DNA of 14,081 bases, taken from contig JACRGU010000060.1 in NCBI GenBank assembly GCA_016212245.1, forward strand, positions 1 to 14,081, written 5' to 3'. Position numbers and translations under genes: made by a program. The notes under the pieces are model-generated. The model saw only the letters and a program-made list of their open reading frames with translations. It did not search any database and was not told the origin of the DNA. This DNA is from Nitrospirota bacterium (lineage in GTDB: Bacteria; Nitrospirota; Thermodesulfovibrionia; Thermodesulfovibrionales; SM23-35). Positions 5,726 to 12,814 of this stretch are shown here, piece by piece (position 1 is the first letter of the stretch; each line of letters opens with the position of its first letter).

Positions 5726-6913
5726 ATGGCGAGGATAGTAATCATAGGTGGCTCTTTCGGAGGGCTTACAACAGCATTTGAATTAAAAAGGCTACTCGGT
5801 AAAAAGGCCGAGATAACACTTTTATGTGACCAAGATAAATTTGTATTCATACCATCCCTCCCATGGGTTGCAATGGGATGGAGGAGTGCTGAGGATATAA
5901 CATTACCATTGATGCCAATATTAGAAAGAAAAGGGATAACATTCATCCATGAAGAGGCTAAGGGTGTGGATGCTGATAGCTCTAAGGTTATGACAGAAAC
6001 GAGGGAAATTCTCTATGACTATCTCATTATAGCAACCGGCCCCTATCTTGCCTTTGAAGAGGTCCCAGGACTTGGTCCAGAGAAAGGACATACAGAATGC
6101 ATATTCACCCTTGAGCAGGCAGAAAGGGCAAGAAAAGCATGTGATAAGTTTCTTGAAGCTCCGGGGCCAATAGTCATAGGCTCTGTTCAGGGTGTAAGCT
6201 GTTTTGGCCCTCCATATGAATATGCATTTGAGATCGATACCGAACTCAGAAGGAGGAAGATACGCCATAAAGTGCCGATAACATTTGTAACATCAGAGCC
6301 TTATATAGGCCATTTTGGTATTGGTGGTCTTGGTATCTCCCGTAGATGGATGGAGGATGAGTTTTCAAATCGGGATATAAAGGTTATAACAAATACTGCT
6401 GTTGAAGAGATTGCGCCTGATGAGGTGAGACTCAAGAATGGAACAAAGATTCCGTTTAAACTTGCGATGTTTGCACCTGCAATGAAGGGCGTGCCTGCAG
6501 TTGCCCATCTCGGAAATCCGAGGGGCTTTATCCCTGTAGATGAGCACATGAGACACAAAACCCACAGAAACATTTTTACTGTAGGGGTTGCTATTGCCAT
6601 ACTTCCTCCTGAACAGACACCTGTGCCAATAGGTGTGCCTAAGACAGGATATATGACTGTAAGGATGGCAAAGACAGCAGCCCATGCCATAGCAGCAGAG
6701 ATTTCAGGTGGAGTGCCACCAAAGCCCTATGAAATGGATGTCATCTGCATAATGGATATGGGTAAGACGGCTGGATACATGAGGGCAAAACCACTGCTTC
6801 CACCGAGACAGGAGACAACACTTAAAAAGACCATATTTGCAAAATGGATGAAGATAGGATTTGAGAGGTACTTCTTATGGAAGATGAAGCACGGGTTGAG
6901 TAAGTTGCCGTGA
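5726..6913 (+). CDS. sqr: Sulfide:quinone oxidoreductase
   Basis: Membrane-associated FAD enzyme, 395 aa, oxidising sulfide to sulfane sulfur/polysulfide and passing electrons to the quinone pool. It has the N-terminal FAD motif IIGGSFGGLTTAFEL (6-20), YDYLIIATGP, the GPIVIGSVQGVSCFGPPYEY segment and PITFVTSEPYIGHFG. The three redox cysteines of classical SQR (Acidithiobacillus Cys128, Cys160, Cys356) are all recognisable as C125 (HTECIFT), C159 (SCFGPP) and C341 (DVICIMDMG). The C-terminus FERYFLWKMKHG is the amphipathic membrane anchor. Ribosome site GGGGAGG directly follows the dsrH-like stop. Its sulfane-sulfur product is a logical substrate for the upstream DsrEFH-like trio. Somewhat shorter than the 430-aa type; otherwise intact. 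Ends in UGA. Confidence 0.95.
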   Translation: MARIVIIGGSFGGLTTAFELKRLLGKKAEITLLCDQDKFVFIPSLPWVAMGWRSAEDITLPLMPILERKGITFIHEEAKGVDADSSKVMTETREILYDYLIIATGPYLAFEEVPGLGPEKGHTECIFTLEQAERARKACDKFLEAPGPIVIGSVQGVSCFGPPYEYAFEIDTELRRRKIRHKVPITFVTSEPYIGHFGIGGLGISRRWMEDEFSNRDIKVITNTAVEEIAPDEVRLKNGTKIPFKLAMFAPAMKGVPAVAHLGNPRGFIPVDEHMRHKTHRNIFTVGVAIAILPPEQTPVPIGVPKTGYMTVRMAKTAAHAIAAEISGGVPPKPYEMDVICIMDMGKTAGYMRAKPLLPPRQETTLKKTIFAKWMKIGFERYFLWKMKHGLSKLP

Positions 6914-7090
6914 ATAATTCAGACCAAATAAACTGATTTTACTTGATTCCTGCCTGCGCGGGAATGACAGAAAAGGGAACTGCATTTGTATTTCGTAGAA
7001 CTGACCTTCAGGCCTAAATTTTGGATGCTATCACTGCTTAAAAAGTACTTGACAAAAATATTAAGTTAATATATTCTAATATTAGAAACT
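6914..7090 (+). other. Intergenic region with repeat fragment and arsR-2 promoter
   Basis: Holds a fragment of the GTCATTCC-type palindrome (ATTCCTGC...GCGGGAAT, about 6946-6965, ending GGAATGACA). The only other recognisable features are the promoter at 7049-7077 and palindrome at 7074-7087. The hairpin lacks a following T run, so I do not call a terminator for the sqr operon. Confidence 0.6.
7049..7087 (+). promoter_or_regulatory. arsR-2 promoter and overlapping palindromic operator
   Basis: TTGACA (7049-7054), 17-nt spacer, TATTCT (7072-7077). A perfect 14-bp palindrome TTCTAATATTAGAA (7074-7087) overlaps the -10 and predicted start site and ends 3 bp before the GTG codon at 7091. The predicted transcript start near 7084 leaves only about 6 nt of leader, and no ribosome site is visible, so translation may be near-leaderless. 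The palindrome is a good candidate for autorepression. Confidence 0.6.
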
Positions 7091-7420
7091 GTGAATAAAC
7101 ATATTTTCAGCCTTCAGGCAGACATATGTAAGACCTTAGGGAATCCTAAGAGGCTTGAGATAATCGATGCCCTCAAGGATGGGGAGTTAACTGTTACAGA
7201 ATTGGTGGAGCAGTTAAAGATTCCGAAGGCGAATGTATCGCAACATTTAGCCATCCTTCGTTCTAAGAAGCTGGTTGTTACACGTAGGGAGGGGCTTAAT
7301 ATTTACTACAGCATCGCCAATCCAAAGATAGTTAAGGTCTGCGGGATGATGCGGGAGGTCCTTTTTGAACAGCTTGAGGAAGGGGGGAGACTGGTAAAGA
7401 AATTTAAGGTTGCAAGATGA
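7091..7420 (+). CDS. ArsR/SmtB-family transcriptional repressor (ArsR-2)
   Basis: A 109-aa winged-helix ArsR-family protein: TLGNPKRLEIIDAL helix (15-28), recognition helix IPKANVSQHLAILRSKK (44-60), wing REGLNIYYSI. GTG start at 7091 without a visible ribosome site; it is placed by the promoter and by the family's usual N-terminal helix length. It has only two cysteines, C13 in the first helix and C84 in the last, and no CVC-type metal site. A two-cysteine arrangement between N- and C-terminal helices recalls, without matching exactly, the dithiol persulfide sensors SqrR/BigR. The stop overlaps the next gene's ATG (ATGA), so the two are coupled. Different from ArsR-1 in sequence and probably in operator. 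Confidence 0.9.
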   Translation: MNKHIFSLQADICKTLGNPKRLEIIDALKDGELTVTELVEQLKIPKANVSQHLAILRSKKLVVTRREGLNIYYSIANPKIVKVCGMMREVLFEQLEEGGRLVKKFKVAR

Positions 7421-7839
7421 CAAAAGTAACAAAAAATGTATCCATAATGTGTTTCCATGATGAATTGTGTCAGGTATACAATGCCCTCATGACAGCATTA
7501 AGCCTGCTCAGGGAAGGTTCAAAGGTCACGATATTCTTTGGCTCAAGGGGAATAAATGCAGTTCATAAAGATAAAGTGAAAGAACTTAAATGTATGCCTG
7601 ATGTACCAAAAGATTTTAGTGATGCTGTGATGAAAAAGATGGATGAATTGAATCTGCCTTCTGTTGAAGACCTTTTCATAATGTTGATTGCTGAAGGCGC
7701 TACAGTTTTTGCATGTCCATTGAATATATCTTTGTTTGAGATGACACCAAGTGATTTAATAGAAGGTGTAAAGGTTGCTGACCCTGCAAAATATTATAAA
7801 GAGGTGGTAATTCAGGCTGATATGAATCTAACATTTTAA
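7417..7839 (+). CDS. DsrE-superfamily protein (DsrE2-like)
   Basis: A 140-aa protein with the DsrE/F fold features: an N-terminal strand followed by a nucleotide-like ALSLLREGSKVTIFFG unit, and a C-terminal LIAEGATVFACPLN...LIEGVKVAD segment. C100 in the ACPLN motif occupies the active-site position; C12, C18 and C59 are additional. It is longer than DsrF-like proteins and lacks the two membrane segments of some DsrE2 members, so it is likely a soluble sulfur carrier. It starts at the ATGA overlap with arsR-2. Inference: a second, separately regulated persulfide carrier linked to the ArsR-2 signal. Confidence 0.85.
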   Translation: MTKVTKNVSIMCFHDELCQVYNALMTALSLLREGSKVTIFFGSRGINAVHKDKVKELKCMPDVPKDFSDAVMKKMDELNLPSVEDLFIMLIAEGATVFACPLNISLFEMTPSDLIEGVKVADPAKYYKEVVIQADMNLTF

Positions 7840-7849
7840 AAACAAAAAT

Positions 7850-7878
7850 ATATGCAAATATTAATATTCTTGAATATA
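7850..7878. promoter_or_regulatory. ArsR-type operator, copy 2
   Basis: An AT-rich 29-bp inverted repeat (half-sites ATATGCAA and TTGAATAT around AATATTAATATT) that is identical at 25 of 29 positions to the operator at 3939-3967. It lies 12 bp before the RND start codon. No clear -35/-10 is visible, so the gene may use a promoter inside this AT-rich block or be read from arsR-2. Confidence 0.6.
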
Positions 7879-7890
7879 TAGGAGGTGTGT

Positions 7891-10254
7891 ATGCGAAGGT
7901 TTTCACTCATTGAATTTTCGGTTGAACATCCCAGATTAATTGTTATTCTGGCAATAATCTTCACCCTCATCTTCATGACACAATTTCCGAAGATGAAGAC
8001 AGATACAAATCCTAAGAACATGCTGCCTGAGACATCTGATGTAAGGGTCTGGAACGACGAAGTAGAAAAGACATTTAGTCTTTATGAGGATATGATTATG
8101 GTTGGGATCGAAAATGAAAAGGGTATCCTGAACAGGGAAACGCTCGGAAAGATTATCAGGATTACAGATGAGATCTTAAAGATTAAAGGAGTTGCAGCAA
8201 GGGATGTGAATAGTTTTTCGACTATAACGAATGTGGCAGCAGAGACAGGGATTTTAAAGGTAGCTCCACTTATGACGGAAGTCCCTAAGACGGATGAGGG
8301 GATTGAGTCTTTAAAGAAGATGCTTTTTGAAAATCCTCTTTTTGTCGACCGCATCATCTCTAAAGACGGAAAGACCACAGCCATCTATGTACCTCTCGAA
8401 AAAGGTGCCAACGGCAAAGAGATAGCAGACAGGATAAGAGAGATAATAAAGAAGGAAAAAGGGGAAGAGAAATATTATGTAGCAGGTGACCCGGTTGCGA
8501 GGGATACCTTCGGGGCTGTAATGTTCAAACTCATGGCAATCTTTTCGCCAATAGCGGGCATGATAATGTTTATTGCTATCTATCTTATGTTCAGGAATCT
8601 CTCTTTATCTATCTCGATGATGATGGTTGCAATGATAAGCATAATCTGGAGCATGGGATTATTAATAGGATTAGGTTTTCCCATTCATATAATGAGTTCC
8701 ATGAGCCCTGTGTTTTTAATGGCCATAGCAACTGACAGTATCCATATTTTTAATGAATATTATTTCCGATACCGTGAGAGGAAAGATAAAAAGGCCGCAA
8801 TCCTCGAGACCATGCATGCTGTGGGCCGCCCTGTGCGGTACACCGCTCTCGCCACAGCAGCAGGCTTTGCCGTTCTCATGCTCATGCATATAATTCCTGT
8901 CAAGGTCTTTGGCGGTCTTGTCGCATTCGGCACAATTGTGTTGAGACTCTTAAGCTTCAGTTTTATCCCTGCAGTTCTTACTTTTATAAAAGAAGAAAAG
9001 ATAGAAAGGGCATCTAAAAGGGAGGACATTGAGCTAAGCAGGACTACGAAGCTCCTGAAAAACCTCGGCAGTTTTGGTGCCCACAGGCCAAAGGCTACTG
9101 TCTTTGTAGGTCTCATCCTCCTTGTAGCTGCAGTCATCGGGACAACAAGGATCGTGGTCAATAACAACATGGTGGAATGGTTTAAGAAAAACAGTGAAGT
9201 CCGTATTGCTGATACTGTCATGAATCAGGCCCTCGGTGGCACATCCCTCGGATATGTTGTCGCTATTTCAAAGGAAGAGGAATACATTAAAACTCCAGAG
9301 GCTATGCGGTATATAGAAGGTCTTCAGAGGCATCTTGAAAAACTCTCTATGGTTGGAAAGACCACATCTGTTGTTGATATTGTGGAGAGGGTAAACAGAG
9401 TTTTGCACGATGATGATCCGCAATACGATGCTGTACCGAAGACAAAAGAGGAGATAGGCCAGTACCTATTCATGTTCTCTATGTCTGCAAAACCTTCTGA
9501 CTTAGATAATATGGTTGATTACCCATTCCAGAAAGCGAATATATGGGTGCAGTTAAAGACTTGGGATGTGCAGGCGATGAGGGATGTGATAAAAGCTGTG
9601 GAGGAATACAAGAAGACACATCCAACCCCAATGGAATTTAAGCCATCGGGCATTGCATATTTCAATCTCGTATGGAACGATGAGGTTCTCTATGACATGC
9701 TCAGGGGATTTATCCTCGCTTTGATTGTAGTTTTTGTTATTCTTGTATTTAACTTCCGGTCTGTGAAATGGGCAATAGTTGGCTACATGCCTCTCTTATT
9801 TACCATACTTCTCATCTATGGAGTTGTCGGCTTTATCGGCAAGGACTTTGATATGCCAATTTCAGTATTAAGTTGCCTTTCTCTCGGGATGGCAGTAGAC
9901 TTTGCGATACATTTTATAAGCAGGTTTAAACAGAGACTAACAGAAAGTCAGGGGTCAGAAGTCAGAAGTCAAAAGTTAAAAACAGAACATCCTAAACTCT
10001 TGACTCTTGACTCTGGACTCCTGACTGAAGCGCTACTCTGGACTGCTGCAAGACCTGGTAAAGGGATAATGCGTAATGCCGTGCTCTTTGCTGCTGCCTT
10101 CTCTGTAATGCTCTTTGCACCATTGACACCATATATAACCGTTGGTGCATTCATCGTGAGTATGATGATGCTGAGTGCAGTAATGACGATAATCTATCTT
10201 CCAGCACTGATAACACTTTTACAGGGATGGTTGTTTAAGGGAGGTTTAAGATAA
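7891..10254 (+). CDS. RND-superfamily (MMPL) exporter
   Basis: A 787-aa inner-membrane transporter of the RND/MMPL class, built as two similar halves. Each half has one membrane helix (about 13-32 and 400-420), a large periplasmic loop (33-205 and 421-600), then a cluster of about five helices (210-370 and 602-782). MAVDFAIHFISRFK closes the third helix of the second cluster, as in the MMPL family. I use ATG 7891 because GGAGG at 7881-7885 precedes it by 5 nt; the in-frame GTG at 7885 overlaps that site. With a LolA-like protein downstream it resembles predicted lipid or hydrophobic-compound exporters. Residues about 686-712 come from an 81-bp inverted-repeat insertion that keeps the frame. 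The substrate is unknown, and the ArsR-type operator suggests induction with the sulfur genes. Confidence 0.92.
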   Translation: MRRFSLIEFSVEHPRLIVILAIIFTLIFMTQFPKMKTDTNPKNMLPETSDVRVWNDEVEKTFSLYEDMIMVGIENEKGILNRETLGKIIRITDEILKIKGVAARDVNSFSTITNVAAETGILKVAPLMTEVPKTDEGIESLKKMLFENPLFVDRIISKDGKTTAIYVPLEKGANGKEIADRIREIIKKEKGEEKYYVAGDPVARDTFGAVMFKLMAIFSPIAGMIMFIAIYLMFRNLSLSISMMMVAMISIIWSMGLLIGLGFPIHIMSSMSPVFLMAIATDSIHIFNEYYFRYRERKDKKAAILETMHAVGRPVRYTALATAAGFAVLMLMHIIPVKVFGGLVAFGTIVLRLLSFSFIPAVLTFIKEEKIERASKREDIELSRTTKLLKNLGSFGAHRPKATVFVGLILLVAAVIGTTRIVVNNNMVEWFKKNSEVRIADTVMNQALGGTSLGYVVAISKEEEYIKTPEAMRYIEGLQRHLEKLSMVGKTTSVVDIVERVNRVLHDDDPQYDAVPKTKEEIGQYLFMFSMSAKPSDLDNMVDYPFQKANIWVQLKTWDVQAMRDVIKAVEEYKKTHPTPMEFKPSGIAYFNLVWNDEVLYDMLRGFILALIVVFVILVFNFRSVKWAIVGYMPLLFTILLIYGVVGFIGKDFDMPISVLSCLSLGMAVDFAIHFISRFKQRLTESQGSEVRSQKLKTEHPKLLTLDSGLLTEALLWTAARPGKGIMRNAVLFAAAFSVMLFAPLTPYITVGAFIVSMMMLSAVMTIIYLPALITLLQGWLFKGGLR
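9946..10026. repeat. In-frame 81-bp inverted repeat inside the RND gene
   Basis: The left arm (9946-9977) consists of GTCAGAAGTCAGAAGTCAAA-like units and the right arm (9995-10026) of their reverse complement (CTCTTGACTCTTGACTCTGG). The arms pair imperfectly along about 32 bp. The total length is 81 bp, exactly 27 codons, and the translated piece is a polar loop after the SRFKQR turn, facing the cytoplasm by topology. Confidence 0.75.
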
Positions 10255-10256
10255 GA

Positions 10257-10658
10257 ATGTTAAGACTAAGGAAAGTTTTGGCTATTCTTCTTGCACTAAC
10301 CCTTTTCCTCCCTCTGACCTCTTCTGCTGCAAGGCGGTCAGAACCTGAGGAGCTGGATCGGTTGATAAAAAAGATTAACGAACGGCAATCGAAAAACCTC
10401 AAGGAATTTGAGAAGAAGGCTAAGGCATATTTCTTTGATACCCAGAAGCCAGAGACAACCGAGATTCTGATTAAGGAGTTTCCTCCAGGAGAAGCGGTTA
10501 CAGTGATTGTCCTGTCAAATCTATCAAAAAGGTCTTACAAAGATATTGTTGCCATGAAAAAAGCCGGGAAAGGGTGGCAGGACATAACAGGACAGATAAA
10601 TGTAAAACTCAAGGATGTGGTCAAGGAGGTAAAGGATTTCCGACTGGGGATAGGTTGA
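10257..10658 (+). CDS. Small exported protein of unknown function
   Basis: A 133-aa protein I do not recognise. Residues 1-24 are a clear signal peptide (basic MLRLRK, hydrophobic VLAILLALTLFLPL, then SSAA for signal peptidase I). The mature part is highly charged and mostly helical: a Lys/Glu-rich stretch to about residue 60, then FPPGEAVTVIVLSNLSKRSYKDIV, then KGWQDITGQINVKLKDVVKEVK. It has no cysteines, so no lipobox and no redox site. The start lies 2 bp after the RND stop, with GGGAGG at 10240-10245 serving as ribosome site. It is probably a periplasmic accessory of the RND exporter. Ends in UGA. Confidence 0.8.
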   Translation: MLRLRKVLAILLALTLFLPLTSSAARRSEPEELDRLIKKINERQSKNLKEFEKKAKAYFFDTQKPETTEILIKEFPPGEAVTVIVLSNLSKRSYKDIVAMKKAGKGWQDITGQINVKLKDVVKEVKDFRLGIG

Positions 10659-10673
10659 GAGTAAATTTTAAAC

Positions 10674-10690
10674 AGGGGTGTGACCCCTGA
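10674..10690. repeat. Small perfect hairpin after the exported protein gene
   Basis: CAGGGGT/ACCCCTG with a GTG loop, a 7-bp GC-rich stem 16 bp past the stop. No T run follows, so it is not a standard intrinsic terminator. It could act as an mRNA 3' stabiliser. Confidence 0.5.
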
Positions 10691-10713
10691 GCAACGGACT
10701 AAGGCAGTTTTTT

Positions 10714-10779
10714 GTCATTCCTGCGGAAGCAGGAATCCAGTTTTTTAGCCTTCTGGATTCCCGTTTACACGGGAATGAC
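10714..10779. repeat. GTCATTCC...GGAATGAC palindromic repeat, copy A
   Basis: A 66-bp nested palindrome. The left hairpin is GTCATTCCTGC...GCAGGAATCCAG and the right is CTGGATTCCCG...CGGGAATGAC; each half is itself a hairpin and the two halves are complementary overall. Related copies lie at 12724-12791 and 13060-13137, with a fragment near 6946. It is a REP/MITE-like non-coding repeat occupying the spacers. Confidence 0.85.
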
Positions 10780-10818
10780 GAAATCACGATGAGCAAGAAC
10801 TTAAGGAAGGCAAGAAAA

Positions 10819-11325
10819 ATGAAAAAGATTATGAAGTATCTGATTGTATTTTTCATGGTAATCTCTATGGCATTTATGGCATTGCCTGTTTCTGCACAGG
10901 ATGATATTGCCAAAAGGATGTCTGATGTGCTGATAAAAGGCATAGAAGAAGGTCACTGGCAGGTGACTGCTGATGAAATCTACATGTGGATAAAGACAAA
11001 AAAGGCAGATTTCCTTGTTGTAGATGTCAGGCCCAAATTTGATGATTATAAGGAAGGACATATTCCTGGAGCGATACATATACCTTACAATGAGATTCTG
11101 AAACCTGAAAATCTTCAGAAACTTCCGAAAGACAAAAAGATAATCCTCGTATGTCCTACAGGGCAGCTTCAAAATCTTCCGATAGTCCCTTTAAGGTTGC
11201 TCGGCTATGATGCCTATACAATGGCATTTGGCTATGCCGCATGGATTAAGAACTATCGTGGAGGGGAACAGATGAAGGCAGTGATAAACAAGGTAAATAC
11301 TAAAAATTATCCAGTGGAGAAATAA
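10819..11325 (+). CDS. Exported rhodanese-domain protein
   Basis: A 168-aa protein with a signal peptide (MKKIMKYLIVFFMVISM... ending PVSAQ, about 1-25) and one rhodanese domain: FLVVDVRPKFDDYKEGHIPGAIHIP then IILVCPTGQLQNL. C112 is the persulfide-forming cysteine. The loop after it (CPTGQLQ) departs from the usual CRSGxRS, so substrate choice may differ. I start at the ATG 10819, with AAGGAAGG 8 nt upstream; the earlier in-frame ATG at 10789 would put ten extra charged residues before the signal peptide and overlaps the repeat region. It lies 3 bp before the YeeE-like permease, suggesting that it hands sulfane sulfur to or from the permease on the periplasmic side. Confidence 0.9.
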   Translation: MKKIMKYLIVFFMVISMAFMALPVSAQDDIAKRMSDVLIKGIEEGHWQVTADEIYMWIKTKKADFLVVDVRPKFDDYKEGHIPGAIHIPYNEILKPENLQKLPKDKKIILVCPTGQLQNLPIVPLRLLGYDAYTMAFGYAAWIKNYRGGEQMKAVINKVNTKNYPVEK

Positions 11326-11328
11326 CAG

Positions 11329-12714
11329 ATGAGAAATATACTTACAAAACCATGGTCATTTGTATGGGGAGGTTTTTTAGTTGGACTTGCAGAGGTATTG
11401 TATTTCCTCAAGTATGAGACACCCATACCGATAACAACAGGACTCGCAAAGATGTTCGGCACACTCGAAGAAAATATTACGAAGACAGATTTTATTACGA
11501 GGGTTTATAGCGCTGATATCCACTGGGTCATAGTCGGGATAATAGCCGGTGCCTGCCTCGTAACACTGATTGAGCGTGAAAGAAAGACATGGGTAAGATA
11601 CCCCTTACGCATTGCACTTCTTGCCTTTTTGGGGGGTGCAATCTTTGGCTTTGGCACAAGGATCGCACAGGGATGCACTGCCTGGCATTATCTTGGAGGA
11701 ATCCCTGCCATGAGCCTTACATCCATAATTGTTGCACTTGTAAGCATTCCCTTTGCATATCTTGCCTTTATGCTGATGTCAAGGTTGAATGTTGGTGGAT
11801 TTATGAAACATCAGGAAGTAAAAACAACTGTTGAGAGATGTGTTGAACTTGAATACCAGATTGATACCCTGAGTTACGACCCTGAACACAGGCCTTATAA
11901 AGACCCTACAAGGCTTATCTTTACTGCCTTCTTTATTCTCGTATTTGTATCAGCAATCTGGACAGCGTTTAAAGGCGGAGCAACAAATAGTATTGGCGAA
12001 CTGCCATGGGTTGAGATTCTGCTGAAAGGGCTTGTTGGTTTTCTTATCGGCTTTGGTATTGCAAAATCAGGCTTCGGAACAGAGTGCGCTGTAATGGCAC
12101 CAAAGTCCCTTTTATTTAAACCAAAACATTTTGAGGCTATGAAGGTTGCAAGAATTACACAGACCATGTTTACAGGACTGATGCCATTTGCAGGGCTCTT
12201 AGTTGCAATCCTTATGTTCAACCTCACAATACTGTTTACATGGATAGTCCTCGGATGGGATGTGCCTGTGGTTGTGGAGGCAGGTAAATATAAATGGGGA
12301 TTTCATCGCGGTCATCTTATAGGTGGTCCTCTCCTCGGTATCGGAAGTGTTCTAATGATTGGCTGTGAGATAAGGACATACGCAAGGCTTGGGATGGCGT
12401 ATCTTACAGGGTTAACAGCCCTTCCTGGTTTTATGCTTGGTTATCTACCATACACCTTATATAAAGATAAGCTGGATGAAATCTTCTTTTCAAAAGGATT
12501 CATAAAGGAAAAGAATATGCTCGAGCTTCTGCCCGACAACCCATATATCCAGTATGGTTTTGCAATTCTCTATAGCGGGATGCTAATCGCACTCCTTATA
12601 TGGGCCATAAAGAAGGGTTCACAAATGGCAAAGGTAACACCAAAGGAGTATATCACTAAATCTACGGATGAAGTGTTTTTAAAGGGACTCCATGCAGAAA
12701 ACAGAATAAGTTAA
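11329..12714 (+). CDS. YeeE/YedE-family (DUF395) thiosulfate/sulfur permease
   Basis: A 461-aa multi-helix inner-membrane protein of the YeeE/YedE family, whose TsuA member imports thiosulfate through a chain of cysteine contacts. Family motifs are present: GFGTRIAQGCTAWHYLGGI (C116), GFGIAKSGFGTECAVMAP (C253) and GIGSVLMIGCEIRTYARLG (C346). These are three conserved cysteines, each in a Gly-rich half-helix hairpin, as expected for the transport path. It is longer than TsuA, with an extended hydrophilic loop at about 165-200 and a C-terminal tail after about 430. Preceded by the exported rhodanese and followed by the YgaP-like selenoprotein, a combination typical of sulfur-import loci. The exact substrate (thiosulfate, persulfide, selenium species) is not readable from sequence. 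Confidence 0.92.
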   Translation: MRNILTKPWSFVWGGFLVGLAEVLYFLKYETPIPITTGLAKMFGTLEENITKTDFITRVYSADIHWVIVGIIAGACLVTLIERERKTWVRYPLRIALLAFLGGAIFGFGTRIAQGCTAWHYLGGIPAMSLTSIIVALVSIPFAYLAFMLMSRLNVGGFMKHQEVKTTVERCVELEYQIDTLSYDPEHRPYKDPTRLIFTAFFILVFVSAIWTAFKGGATNSIGELPWVEILLKGLVGFLIGFGIAKSGFGTECAVMAPKSLLFKPKHFEAMKVARITQTMFTGLMPFAGLLVAILMFNLTILFTWIVLGWDVPVVVEAGKYKWGFHRGHLIGGPLLGIGSVLMIGCEIRTYARLGMAYLTGLTALPGFMLGYLPYTLYKDKLDEIFFSKGFIKEKNMLELLPDNPYIQYGFAILYSGMLIALLIWAIKKGSQMAKVTPKEYITKSTDEVFLKGLHAENRIS

Positions 12715-12723
12715 GACTTTCAA

Positions 12724-12791
12724 GTCATTCCTGCAAAAGCAGGAATCTAGGAAAAAACAAGGACTGGATTCCGTGTCAAGCACGGAATGAC
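12724..12791. repeat. GTCATTCC...GGAATGAC palindromic repeat, copy B
   Basis: A 68-bp member of the same family: GTCATTCCTGCAAAAGCAGG at the left and a right half CTGGATTCCGTGTCAAGCAC followed by GGAATGAC. It fills the spacer between the YeeE-like permease and the YgaP-like selenoprotein. Confidence 0.85.
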
Positions 12792-12814
12792 AAAGAAGAG
12801 AGGGGAGGTGCAAA

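Noticed and set aside
8760..9221. Long minus-strand frame opposite the RND gene
   Set aside because: It is the antisense of a conserved transporter segment and shows no independent start signals or family features.
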